NCBI GenBank assembly: GCA_006218045.1
Contig: VBWB01000022.1
Coordinates: forward strand, 57,257 to 121,256
Origin: Stygiobacter sp.
GTDB lineage: Bacteria; Pseudomonadota; Alphaproteobacteria; Rhodospirillales; Magnetospirillaceae
Direction: 5' to 3'
DNA: 64,000 bases
Made by a program: the position numbers and the translations under genes
In this document: in pieces, positions 28,859 to 37,704 of the stretch
How positions within the stretch are numbered: the first letter of the stretch is position 1
How the letters are laid out: each line of letters begins with the position of its first letter
Notes under the pieces: generated by a model
What the model was told of the DNA's origin: nothing
Seen by the model: only the letters and a program-made list of their open reading frames with translations
The model's database searches: none

Positions 28859-29230
28859 ATGCGTCCGTGGATCGTACTGTCCGGCCTGAGCGGCTTGATG
28901 GCGGTGGCAATGGGAGCCTACGGCGCCCATGGTTTGGCCGGTGATGCCGATGCCCAGGCCTTGGCGGCCCAGGCCTCCAATTACCAGATCATCCATGCCC
29001 TGGCCCTGCTGGGGGCCGACCGTATCACCGTCGACACCCGCCGCGGCGGCGGCATGCTGGCCCATGGCGCCGCCTTGCTGTTCGTGCTGGGCATGGCGCT
29101 GTTTTGCGGCTCGCTTTACGTGAAGGCGCTGACCGGCGGCCCGCTGGCCGTACCCTTGCTGACGCCGGCGGGGGGCATGACCCTGATGGCCGGCTGGCTG
29201 GTTCTGGCGCTTGCAGGGTTCCGTAAGTGA
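28859..29230 (+). CDS. DUF423 small membrane protein (YgdD-like)
   Basis: This 123-residue inner-membrane protein belongs to DUF423. It has four hydrophobic segments and the family motifs AMGAYGAHGL near residue 18 and YQIIHALALL near residue 42. The function of the family is not known. AAGGAG lies about seven bases before the ATG. The promoter probably lies in the 62-base gap it shares with the divergent FecR-domain gene. Confidence 0.88.
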   Translation: MRPWIVLSGLSGLMAVAMGAYGAHGLAGDADAQALAAQASNYQIIHALALLGADRITVDTRRGGGMLAHGAALLFVLGMALFCGSLYVKALTGGPLAVPLLTPAGGMTLMAGWLVLALAGFRK

Positions 29231-29362
29231 TCAGAACTTTTGGTCCTGGTTTGACTTGGCATCGGGAATTGCCCATGATGGGGCATCGTATCTTGGGGGT
29301 ATTGCCGCGCCGGTCGGACGGGGCGCGGGGATGGTGTGGGGGGCCACGTGGCTGAGGATTCA

Positions 29363-29728
29363 ATGGTAAAAACCGTGCTGATCGTTGAAGACAACGATCT
29401 CAACATGAAGCTGTTCAATGACCTGTTGCAGGCCAATGGTTATGCCACGTTGCAGACCAAGGATGGCCGCGAGGCCATGGATCTGGCCCGGACGCATCGC
29501 CCCGATCTGATCTTGATGGATATTCAGCTGCCCGAGGTGTCGGGGTTGGAAATCACCCGCATGCTGAAGAATGATGCCGAATTGAAGTCCATTCCGGTGA
29601 TCGCGGTGACCGCCTTCGCCATGAAGGGGGACGAGGAAAAGATCCGTGAGGGTGGGTGCGAGGGGTATATCGCCAAGCCCATCTCGGTGGTCAATTTCCT
29701 GGAAACCATCGCCACCTTCCTGAAATAG
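29363..29728 (+). CDS. divK: Single-domain response regulator DivK
   Basis: DivK is a cytoplasmic receiver protein that in alphaproteobacteria controls cell-cycle kinases (DivJ, PleC, DivL) and so the activity of CtrA. The 121-residue protein is a receiver domain only. It opens with [19 protein letters not shown], has the phosphoacceptor Asp in [13 protein letters not shown] near residue 53 and the lysine in GYIAKPIS near 104. The ATG at 29363 begins the conserved fold; upstream in-frame codons add nothing conserved. A clear terminator follows. PleD, the usual partner gene, is not adjacent here. Confidence 0.9.
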   Translation: MVKTVLIVEDNDLNMKLFNDLLQANGYATLQTKDGREAMDLARTHRPDLILMDIQLPEVSGLEITRMLKNDAELKSIPVIAVTAFAMKGDEEKIREGGCEGYIAKPISVVNFLETIATFLK

Positions 29729-29751
29729 CCGGGCGGTGCGGTTCAAAGCCG

Positions 29752-29781
29752 AAAGGCCGGGCATTGTCCGGCCTTTTTCTT
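29752..29781 (+). terminator. Rho-independent terminator after divK
   Basis: A nine-base stem (29752-29760 with 29768-29776) is followed by a run of T residues. It lies 24 bases after the divK stop. Confidence 0.85.
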
Positions 29782-29796
29782 GTCCGCCGTTTAGAG

Positions 29797-29908
29797 CTGC
29801 GAGCCTTAAATGCGACACATCCTCCGCCCGTGCCGTCATTCCCGCGCAGGCGGGAATCCAGAGAACCGTGTCGGCATAAGCGCGTGACTCCTGCTCTAAA
29901 AGCTCGCA
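29797..29908. repeat. Intergenic repeat unit: palindromic core with inverted arms
   Basis: The left arm CTGCGAGCCTTA (29797) is matched in inverted form by TAAAAGCTCGCAG (29896-29908). Between them lies the palindromic core CGTCATTCCCGCG...CGGGAATCC (29835-29860). Left arm and core recur next to rpmG at 63836-63903, and a related core lies at 21375. It fills most of the gap between divK and the stress-protein gene. Confidence 0.7.
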
Positions 29909-29911
29909 GGT

Positions 29912-30739
29912 CTAATGACTCATCAAGACCGGTATGGTCATGTGGCGCAGCATGTGGCGGGTGGCGCCGCCAAGAACCAGTTCGCGCAGGCGCGAGCGGC
30001 CGTAGGCACCCATGACGATCAGATCGACGTCTTCGTCCGCCGCCCGCGACAGCAGCATCTGACCGACGTTCAGATCCTCGGCGCGGACGTGTTCGCACAC
30101 GGCGTTGACGCCGTGACGGGTCAGATGCAGACAGATGTCGGCGCCAGGCACGTCGCCATGGCCGGCCATGCCGCCCTGCGGATTGACGGCGATGACGTGG
30201 ACGCGCTTGGCCTGCTCCAGAATGGGGAGGGCGTCATGCACCGCCCGCGTCGCCTCGCGCGAGCCATTCCAGGCGACCAGAACCCGTTCACCGATGGTGG
30301 GAAAGCGCCCGGCATCGGGAACCATCAGCAGCGGACGCCCCACATCCAGAATCAGGCTGTCGGCCAGCGGGCGGTCACCTTCATCCAGATTGGCGCCCTG
30401 ACCGACGATCGTGATATCGGCATAACGGGCATGCAAGGCAACGGTGTCGACCAAATCGCCGTCCACGTCGCGCCATTCGGTGGTGGCGCCGGCGGCGGGC
30501 TGGATGGTGTCGAACAGGGCACGGGCCTCCCGCGCGGCTTCGGCGTTGAAGGCTTCCCGCACACGGTCGATCTCGGGACCGTATTGGGCGGCGATGAATT
30601 GCGGCAAAAGCGGGCGGGTCCGCACGTTCAGCGCGATCAGGTGGCCTTGCTGCGCCTGGGCCAGAATTCCGGCCAACTCAAGCCGGGACTTGCACTGAGG
30701 GCTGTTGTCCACGTGAACCAGGATATCCTTGAACGCCAT
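29912..30739 (-). CDS. Universal stress protein, tandem UspA domains
   Basis: This 275-residue cytoplasmic protein has two UspA domains, about residues 1-145 and 150-275. The second carries the nucleotide-binding pattern GAYGRSRLRELVLGGAT near residue 243; the first starts FKDILVHVDNSP. Such double-domain proteins commonly bind ATP and support survival under stress or in anaerobic conditions. The ATG at 30739 was chosen as the start of the conserved strand. It lies 69 bases downstream of the histidine kinase on the same strand and may share its transcript. The intergenic repeat lies directly after its stop. Confidence 0.9.
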   Translation of the reverse strand: MAFKDILVHVDNSPQCKSRLELAGILAQAQQGHLIALNVRTRPLLPQFIAAQYGPEIDRVREAFNAEAAREARALFDTIQPAAGATTEWRDVDGDLVDTVALHARYADITIVGQGANLDEGDRPLADSLILDVGRPLLMVPDAGRFPTIGERVLVAWNGSREATRAVHDALPILEQAKRVHVIAVNPQGGMAGHGDVPGADICLHLTRHGVNAVCEHVRAEDLNVGQMLLSRAADEDVDLIVMGAYGRSRLRELVLGGATRHMLRHMTIPVLMSH

Positions 30740-30808
30740 CGTCTTTCGTCTCCAGACGGTTTCCATCCGCCCCGATCATAGACCGGGATGCGGTGGTAAC
30801 ACCAGTCC

Positions 30809-33127
30809 TCACGCAACCGGCAGGGTGATGACGAAGCAGGCGCCGCCGCCCTGGGCATCCTCGACATGGATGGTCCCGCCCAGGCGGGTGACGATCCGCT
30901 TGCAAATGGCCAGTCCCATGCCCAGTCCGTCGATACCGTCATGGATACCGCCGCGGGTGAACAGGCGGAACAAGATTTCGCGCTGGTCGGCGGGGATGCC
31001 GGGGCCGTTGTCGCTGACGGTGATCATCGCCCGCTCGCCCCGCATGCCACCGCCCACCCGCACCTGTGCCGGGTGATCGGAAGTACGGCCGTATTTCAGA
31101 CCATTGGCGATGAGGTTTTGCAGAACACTGGCCAGTTGCGCGGGGTCAGCCATCACCTTGGGCAAATCATCGTCAACGACGACGGTACCGCCGGTTTCGG
31201 TGATGAGGGCGGCCAGATCGCCCAGCACAGTGCCCACCACCTCGCCCACCTCCACCGGTCGGGGCGGATCACCGTGGATACCGAAGCGGGCATAATCCAA
31301 CAAAGCGGCGATCATGGCGGTCATGCGCGTGGCCCCTTGCTCGGCGAATTGCATGAACTCGTCCACATTGCCATCCACCTGGCCCTGCATCGCCCGGCGG
31401 GCCAGCGTCACAAAACCGCTGATGGTGCGCAGCGGCGCTTGCAGATCGTGGGAAATGGCGTAGGCGAAGGTTTCCAATTCAGCGTTGGACCGCTGCAACT
31501 CGGCCAGCAATTGCCGATTGCGTTCCTGCACCATCTTGCGCTGGGAGATATCGCGAACGGCGACGACGGCGCCATGGCGACCGCCGTCCCTCCACGGGCT
31601 GACGCTGAGCTCGACCGGAAAACAACTGCCGTCCTTGCGCCAGAAAACATCGTCCTCGACCCGCCGGCTGATACCGTCGTGCAGCGTCTGGTGGACCGGA
31701 CAATCGATCATCGCATAGGGGCTGCCATCCATATGGGAGTGATGCACCAAATCGTGATGGGGACGCCCCTCAAGATCGGCCAAGCTCCACCCGCTCAGGC
31801 GCTGTACCGCCGGATTGGCGAAAATCGTCCGTCCCTGCTCGTCCAGGGCGACGATGCCATCGGCGGCATGGTCCAGGATCAGGCGATTTTGCCGCGACAG
31901 TTCTGCCAAATCGCCTTCCAGCCGAAACCGCTCCAGCAGGCTCAGGCGCAGGGCATGGGCGGTCTGCGCCAGATCCACCAATTCGCGTCCGGTCAACGGC
32001 ATCACGGGCGGCGGATCAAGCCTGCCGGCGGCCAGATCACCCAGATGCAGACGAAGCGCCCGGGCCGAACTCATCACCCGCCCGACCACCGCCATGGCCG
32101 CCAATGCCAGCAGAAACGACACTAGCATCAGCACCGCGTAAACCGTCATTTCCACCCGCGCCTTCTTCTCCCCCTGTTCGGCCCGCAGCACCCCTTCCTG
32201 CGCCGCCACCGACATGATGGCGGCCGCCGCATCGAGAGCGGGAACCGAGGCGCTGGTGTAATGGGGCACGGTATCCTGCGGCAGGCGGCCATTGGCAAAG
32301 GCGTACAGCACCGCATCCTGAACCGGGCGGAAACCACGCAGCAACTCGCTGTCCACCCGTAACATCGCCTCTTTCAGAGGGACGGCGTCGAGCAAGATGA
32401 CCTCGCGGCGCAGATTGGCCAGGGCCGCGTCGCCTTGGCCGCGCAGCCGAGCCAACTCATGCATCTGCGCCGGATCTGGCAGACGCCCCGCCGCCAGGGC
32501 CGAGGCGATGCGCGACGATTCCACCCCCAGGGCATTGCGCAGATCGAACGCCTGAAGGCTGACACGGGCCAAGGGCGGCATGGCCTGGGCCGACCCCAGC
32601 ATGTAAATGCTTTCGGGGATGCTGCCCAGCATGGCCGACACCGAGTCGAACCAATAATCGGCGAACAGTTTGTCGCGCTGATCCAAGGGCAGCACCATCA
32701 AGGCGTCAGCACGGCTCCGCAGTTCCGTCAGGGATTGGGCTTGCCGCGACAATTTGCGGGCCAGGGAGACATTGGCGTCATCCAGCATGTGGATGGCGGC
32801 GCGGAACTCGGCATCGGCCAAGGCCCGACGCTCGTCCAAAAACGTGCGATTGGGCGTTTCTATGGCTTTGCCCGCACGCAACACCACGTTGGTGCGACCG
32901 CGCTCGAACGCCAGATGCTGGGCCCCCAGCATCAGATGGCCGATGATCCGCTCGTCCCGGCGCACGGCCTGAGCCTGCTTGTACTGGCGCATATGAGTCA
33001 GGAAGTCGATGCCGACTTCCACCGAAACCACGCCCAGCAAACCGGCGATCAAGGCGATGATCAACATCCGCACCGACACGCGCTGACCGATGCCGTCGTC
33101 GGAATGTTGTGCCTTGCCGTCTTGCAT
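30809..33127 (-). CDS. Membrane PAS-sensor histidine kinase
   Basis: This is a 772-residue sensor kinase. Two transmembrane helices (about 21-43 and 327-350) enclose a helical periplasmic domain of about 280 residues that may be a nitrate-type or novel sensor. A HAMP-like linker (about 350-405), a PAS domain (about 412-530), a HisKA domain with His560 in AISHDLQAPLR, and an ATPase domain follow, with N box NLIANGLKYG (671-680) and G1 box DNGPGIP (706-712). All kinase residues look intact. No response regulator is adjacent, so the partner is unknown. It may be co-transcribed with the Usp gene downstream. Confidence 0.9.
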   Translation of the reverse strand: MQDGKAQHSDDGIGQRVSVRMLIIALIAGLLGVVSVEVGIDFLTHMRQYKQAQAVRRDERIIGHLMLGAQHLAFERGRTNVVLRAGKAIETPNRTFLDERRALADAEFRAAIHMLDDANVSLARKLSRQAQSLTELRSRADALMVLPLDQRDKLFADYWFDSVSAMLGSIPESIYMLGSAQAMPPLARVSLQAFDLRNALGVESSRIASALAAGRLPDPAQMHELARLRGQGDAALANLRREVILLDAVPLKEAMLRVDSELLRGFRPVQDAVLYAFANGRLPQDTVPHYTSASVPALDAAAAIMSVAAQEGVLRAEQGEKKARVEMTVYAVLMLVSFLLALAAMAVVGRVMSSARALRLHLGDLAAGRLDPPPVMPLTGRELVDLAQTAHALRLSLLERFRLEGDLAELSRQNRLILDHAADGIVALDEQGRTIFANPAVQRLSGWSLADLEGRPHHDLVHHSHMDGSPYAMIDCPVHQTLHDGISRRVEDDVFWRKDGSCFPVELSVSPWRDGGRHGAVVAVRDISQRKMVQERNRQLLAELQRSNAELETFAYAISHDLQAPLRTISGFVTLARRAMQGQVDGNVDEFMQFAEQGATRMTAMIAALLDYARFGIHGDPPRPVEVGEVVGTVLGDLAALITETGGTVVVDDDLPKVMADPAQLASVLQNLIANGLKYGRTSDHPAQVRVGGGMRGERAMITVSDNGPGIPADQREILFRLFTRGGIHDGIDGLGMGLAICKRIVTRLGGTIHVEDAQGGGACFVITLPVA

Positions 33128-33290
33128 GGCGGAAACACCAATCCAAAGTTATCCAGGACAAGACAAAAGTTTGCCACACTTTGACCACAGGGAAAACCAC
33201 CGCGCGCCCCCCTTACAAAAGTCTTGCGGCCTTACCATCTGTGCAGTCAGGACGAGCTGACTTTTTCTTCGGCTTTTCAAGGAATTGCGC

Positions 33291-34718
33291 ATGTTTGGAT
33301 TGACGCGGGCGCCTGAGCTGGCCGCAGCCGGACTGACTTGGTTCAACGTCGACCAGCCGCTCTCCCTGGCCCGGCTGCGGGGCAAGTTGGTGATCCTGGA
33401 TTTTTGGACTTTCTGCTGCGTCAACTGCTTCCACACCCTGCCGGTGCTGAAGGATCTGGAAACCCGCTTCGCCAACGAATTGGCGGTGATCGGCGTGCAC
33501 AGCCCCAAATTCGACCACGAACGTGACCCGGCCATGGTGGCCAGCGCCATTGCCCGTTACGACATCACCCACCCGGTGGTGCATGACCCCGATTTGTATC
33601 TGTGGGAGAATTATTGCATTCGGGCTTGGCCGACCCTGGTGCTGATCTCGCCTGACAGTCGCGTCATCGGCCAATTGGCGGGCGAACCGCATCCCGACCG
33701 GCTGCCCCAGGGCATCGAGGACATGATCGAACGCTTCTTCGCCATGGGCAAGATGCGCCCGGCGCCGACGCCGTGCCAGCCGGTCTCCGACCCCGGCGGC
33801 AGACTGCGCTTTCCCGGCAAGATCAAGCGCGGCACCGACGGAGTCTGGGCCTTGGCCGATTGCGGCCACCATCAGGTGGTGCTGTTGGACGATCATGGCG
33901 GCGAGATCGCCCGTTTCGGCAGCGGTCTGGCCGGTCGTGACGATGGAATGGAGGCCAGCTTCAACGGCCCCGAGGGCGTCGCCATCGACCGTGACTTCCT
34001 CTATGTGGCCGACACCCGCAACCATCTGATCCGCCGTATCGACCGCCTGAGCGGGGCCACCGCCACCATCGCCGGTCAGGGCTGGCGCGGCGGCACCTTG
34101 GGCCAAGCGGCGCCGGGACTGGAAACCGCCCTGGCTTCGCCCTGGGACATGGAGGTCCACGACGGCACCTTGTATTTCGCCAATGCCGGTAGCCACCAAT
34201 TGGGCGCCCTTGATCTCGGCTCCGGCATGGTCCGCCGGTTGGCCGGGAGCGGCGGGGAAAATCTAGGCGATGGCGAGGCCGGCCAATGCCTGCTGGCCCA
34301 GCCGTCTGGGCTGGCCCTGTGCGACGATGGCCGCAGCCTGTATTTCGCCGATGCCGAAACCTCGGCCCTGCGCCGGCTGTGTCTGACCACCGGACGGGTG
34401 GATACCCTGGTTGGTCAAGGTCTGTTCGATTTCGGCCATAAGAACGGGCCGCTGGCCGAAGCCCGGCTGCAACATCCGCTGGGGGTCAGTTGCGCCGATG
34501 GCCGCCTGTTCGTGGCCGACAGCTACAACCACGCCATCCGTGTGGTCGATCCGGTCTCGGGCTTGGTCAGCGATCTGGGCCACCTGCCCTTGGATATCTG
34601 CGAACCGGCGGGCATCGCCACCGACGGCGCCAACCGCCTGTTGGTGTCGGACACCAACAACCACCGCATCATCGAGGTCGATTTGCGGGCCAACACCGTG
34701 CGCGCCTGGGCGGCCTGA
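33291..34718 (+). CDS. Thioredoxin-like/NHL-repeat protein (NHLRC2-like)
   Basis: This 475-residue protein joins a thioredoxin-like domain (about 1-140) to an NHL-repeat beta-propeller (about 170-470). The redox motif is CCVNC in DFWTFCCVNCFHTLP near residue 40. The propeller shows repeated blocks such as GPEGVAIDRDFLYVADTRNHLIRRID and LFVADSYNHAIRVVD, each broken by loops. There is no signal peptide, so it is probably cytoplasmic. This architecture matches animal NHLRC2 and bacterial relatives of unknown substrate. The ATG at 33291 follows AAGGAA at good spacing. It diverges from the histidine kinase across a 163-base gap. Confidence 0.85.
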   Translation: MFGLTRAPELAAAGLTWFNVDQPLSLARLRGKLVILDFWTFCCVNCFHTLPVLKDLETRFANELAVIGVHSPKFDHERDPAMVASAIARYDITHPVVHDPDLYLWENYCIRAWPTLVLISPDSRVIGQLAGEPHPDRLPQGIEDMIERFFAMGKMRPAPTPCQPVSDPGGRLRFPGKIKRGTDGVWALADCGHHQVVLLDDHGGEIARFGSGLAGRDDGMEASFNGPEGVAIDRDFLYVADTRNHLIRRIDRLSGATATIAGQGWRGGTLGQAAPGLETALASPWDMEVHDGTLYFANAGSHQLGALDLGSGMVRRLAGSGGENLGDGEAGQCLLAQPSGLALCDDGRSLYFADAETSALRRLCLTTGRVDTLVGQGLFDFGHKNGPLAEARLQHPLGVSCADGRLFVADSYNHAIRVVDPVSGLVSDLGHLPLDICEPAGIATDGANRLLVSDTNNHRIIEVDLRANTVRAWAA

Positions 34719-34795
34719 TCACAGACCGAATAGTTGAATTTATCCGCCATGATCAGCTACCATTGAAATTCCATTCGATGGTAAATGGTGACGTC

Positions 34796-35764
34796 ATGTT
34801 TCACGGCACGCTCGGCAAAGATGAAGAGTTCCTCTCTCGTCTCAAGGTTTTGCGTGATCGTATCGCGGCGGCGGAAATTCCTGATTCCGTACTCGACCAG
34901 AGTCTCAACATCGCCACCTGGAACATCCGCGAGTTCGGCAGAAAAAAGCGCTACCAGACCTCGGTTCATCTGCTGGCCGAAATCGCTAACCAGTTCGACC
35001 TGATTGCCTTGGTCGAACTGCGCGACGACTTGGGCGATCTTCGTCGGATGATGGAGGTTCTTGGCGACTACTGGAAGGTGGTCTATTGCGACTACCGCAC
35101 CGATTCCGCCGGCAACCGCGAACGTATCGGCTATCTCTACGATTCCCGGGTCGTCCGCTTCACCGGTCTTGCCGCCGAGGCCGACCCGCCGCGAACCAAG
35201 AAGAACGGAGAATGGACGGCGAACTTCGCCGATTGGTGGCGATCACCTTATATGGCCTCGTTCAAGGCCGGCAGTTTTGAATTTGTCGTCTGCACCTTGC
35301 ATGCCCGTTGGGGAAGTGAACGAACCACCCAGGAACGTGAACAAAGGCGCCGCGAGGAACTGGCCAATTTCGCCAGATGGATCAAGGAAAGGGTGGCCGA
35401 CAAAGGGCAATCCGAAAAAGACTGGCTCATCATGGGCGATTTCAACATCACCCAACCGGAAATGTTGGACGACCTCAAACTGTCTGATTTCCACATTCCT
35501 CCGGGGCTGCTTCAGCCTCGGTATACAAGCGTCAGCCGCAAGCACGCCTATGACCAGATTTTACATGCCCCGACCATGAGCGGAAACATCACCGAGCACG
35601 GCGGCATTATCGATTTCGTCGGTACAGACTGGAAGGTCTTGTGCCCATCGGCGCAGAACATGGCTCAATTCACCCGCCAACTCTCCGACCACTTCCCTTT
35701 GTGGATCCAAATTCGCACCGACGTCATCGCCAACCGTATCGAGAATGCCGGTCTCGGCGACTGA
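34796..35764 (+). CDS. Endonuclease/exonuclease/phosphatase (EEP) family protein
   Basis: This 322-residue protein has the EEP (DNase I-like) fold. It shows NIATWNIREFG near residue 38, an acidic residue in LIALVELRDD, LIMGDFNIT near residue 212 and the catalytic SDHFPLWI close to the end. These fit metal-dependent phosphodiester hydrolysis; the substrate may be DNA, RNA or lipid. An ATG at 34778 would add six residues. An inverted repeat TACCAT...ATGGTA at 34758-34783 overlaps that codon, so I prefer 34796, with moderate certainty. The gene is visibly less GC-rich than its neighbours, which may indicate transfer. Confidence 0.8.
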   Translation: MFHGTLGKDEEFLSRLKVLRDRIAAAEIPDSVLDQSLNIATWNIREFGRKKRYQTSVHLLAEIANQFDLIALVELRDDLGDLRRMMEVLGDYWKVVYCDYRTDSAGNRERIGYLYDSRVVRFTGLAAEADPPRTKKNGEWTANFADWWRSPYMASFKAGSFEFVVCTLHARWGSERTTQEREQRRREELANFARWIKERVADKGQSEKDWLIMGDFNITQPEMLDDLKLSDFHIPPGLLQPRYTSVSRKHAYDQILHAPTMSGNITEHGGIIDFVGTDWKVLCPSAQNMAQFTRQLSDHFPLWIQIRTDVIANRIENAGLGD

Positions 35765-35831
35765 GGTCTTGACCCGATTGTCACACTTCCGTCACCGCGT
35801 ATTCTTTCCCCCGGTTCGGGGAGAAACGGTC

Positions 35832-36137
35832 ATGACGGCGAAATCGCGTTCGCAGATCATCGGCGAGATCGAGGATTACATCGACAAGAACGGCGGCAAT
35901 TTCGGCCAATGGTTCGTCGGTTGTACCGGCGCCCCCAAGGCCATGCTGTTCAGCCAGCACGGGGTCAAGCAAAGCGGTGACGCCTGGATCGCCCGCCAAG
36001 CCAAGGACGACCTGGACGCCTTCGACGTGGTGGAATATTTCGTCGCCACCAAACGCACCAAGGGCCGGGCCAAGGAACGACGCGACACCGACCTCTATGT
36101 CTATGCCTTCAAGGTGAAAAGCCACACCCGTATCTAG
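35832..36137 (+). CDS. Small conserved-looking hypothetical protein
   Basis: I do not recognise this 101-residue protein. It is soluble and basic overall, begins with a likely helix (SQIIGEIEDYIDKNGG), has GQWFVGCTGAPKAMLF near residue 25 and ends with a lysine- and arginine-rich stretch followed by YVYAFKVKSHTRI. GGGAGAA lies about six bases before the ATG. The coding pattern is clean and GC-rich at third positions, so it is probably real. It stands between the EEP gene and the aminotransferase without overlap to either. Confidence 0.6.
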   Translation: MTAKSRSQIIGEIEDYIDKNGGNFGQWFVGCTGAPKAMLFSQHGVKQSGDAWIARQAKDDLDAFDVVEYFVATKRTKGRAKERRDTDLYVYAFKVKSHTRI

Positions 36138-36193
36138 ATTTGAACTGCCGACGGCTTGGGCCTAAGCTGGCGCCCCGCAGCGCCGGAGGCAGC

Positions 36194-37564
36194 ATGAGCA
36201 CCACGTCCGAAGCCGATATCGCCCACCTGTTCCATCCCTACACCAACCTTGTCCGTCACCCGGAAACCGGCCCCATGGTCATCGTCCGCGGCCAAGGCGT
36301 GCGGGTGTTCGACGAGGCCGGCAAGGAGTATATCGAGGGGCTGGCCGGATTGTGGTGCACCGCCCTGGGCTGGGGCGAGGAACGTCTGGTCGAGGCGGCG
36401 GCCAGACAGATGCGGCACTTGCCGTTCTATCATCTGTTCAGCTCGAAGACGCATGAACCGGCGACACGGCTGGCCGAGCGGCTGGCTTCCATGGCCCCGG
36501 TACCCGACGCCCGAATCCTGTTCGCCTGTTCGGGGTCGGAATCCAACGACACCGCCATCAAGCTGATCTGGTATCGCAACAATGCGCGGGGCAAACCGGA
36601 AAAAAAGAAAATCATCGCCCGCGAGCGCGCCTATCACGGCGTCACCGTGGCCACCGCGTCGCTGACCGGGCTGCCGGTCAACCAGAGGGGCTTCGACCTG
36701 CCCATCGACCGCATCCTGCACACCGGCAATCCCCATTACTGGCGCTACGCCAATCCGGGCGAGACCGAGGAAAACTTCGCCAGCCGCCGGGCGGAGGAAC
36801 TGGAGAAGCTGATCCTGGCCGAGGGGCCGGAGACGGTCGCCGCCTTCTTCGCCGAGCCGGTGATGGGCGCCGGCGGCGTCATCGTCCCGCCCGCCACCTA
36901 TTTCGACAAGATCCAGGCGGTGCTCACGAAATACGACGTGCTGCTGGTCGCCGACGAGGTCATCACCGGGTTCGGCCGCACCGGCCAGATGTTCGGGTCG
37001 CAGACCTTCGGCCTCAAGCCCGACATGATGACCGTGGCCAAGGGGTTGTCATCGGGCTACCTGCCGATTTCGGCGCTGATCGTCGCCGGCCCTGTCTATG
37101 ACGACGTCAAGGCCCAGGCCGGCGAGATCGGCGTTTTCGGCCATGGCTTCACCTATGGCGGCCACCCGGTGTCGGCGGCGGTGGCGCTGGAAACCCTGGA
37201 TATCTACGCCGAACGCGACATCCTGGGCCATGTGGCGCGAATCGCCCCGGTGTTGCAGCAGGGCTTGCGCGCGTTGCAGCAGCACCCGCTGGTGGGCGAG
37301 GCCCGCGGCATCGGCCTGATCGGCGCCCTGGAACTGGTGGCCGACAAGGAGCACCGCACGGCCTTCGATCCCAAGCTGGCGGTGGGCGCCCGGGTGGTGG
37401 CCAAGGCGCAGGAACATGGCGTCATCTTGCGGGCCATGGGCGACGCGGTGGCCTTCGCCCCGCCCCTGATCATCTCCGAGGACGAAATCGGCCAGTTGCT
37501 GGGCCGCTTCCGTGCCGCCCTTGACGAAGCTCATGGAGAGCTGGTGGCAGCCGGTATTGTCTGA
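36194..37564 (+). CDS. Class III (omega-amino acid type) aminotransferase
   Basis: This 456-residue PLP enzyme transfers an amino group between an omega-amino compound and a keto acid, usually pyruvate. It has LAGLWCTALGWGEERL near residue 50, FACSGSESNDTAIKL near 112, LLVADEVITGFGRTG (Asp that binds the PLP nitrogen) near 252 and the PLP lysine in TVAKGLSSGY near residue 282. Closest known types act on putrescine, beta-alanine or taurine. The ATG at 36194 follows GGAGGC. No transporter or dehydrogenase that would fix the substrate is next to it. Confidence 0.88.
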   Translation: MSTTSEADIAHLFHPYTNLVRHPETGPMVIVRGQGVRVFDEAGKEYIEGLAGLWCTALGWGEERLVEAAARQMRHLPFYHLFSSKTHEPATRLAERLASMAPVPDARILFACSGSESNDTAIKLIWYRNNARGKPEKKKIIARERAYHGVTVATASLTGLPVNQRGFDLPIDRILHTGNPHYWRYANPGETEENFASRRAEELEKLILAEGPETVAAFFAEPVMGAGGVIVPPATYFDKIQAVLTKYDVLLVADEVITGFGRTGQMFGSQTFGLKPDMMTVAKGLSSGYLPISALIVAGPVYDDVKAQAGEIGVFGHGFTYGGHPVSAAVALETLDIYAERDILGHVARIAPVLQQGLRALQQHPLVGEARGIGLIGALELVADKEHRTAFDPKLAVGARVVAKAQEHGVILRAMGDAVAFAPPLIISEDEIGQLLGRFRAALDEAHGELVAAGIV

Positions 37565-37704
37565 AACAGGCTTATGAACGCTGTGGACATTACGGTGATG
37601 TTAGTTGCGTGGGGTCTTCCCATTCTTTTAGGATCGCCTCAAGTAACGTGAAGCTGTACCGCACGATCAGGATTGCCGACGGCGCGGAGGGAGGGCTGAC
37701 CCCA

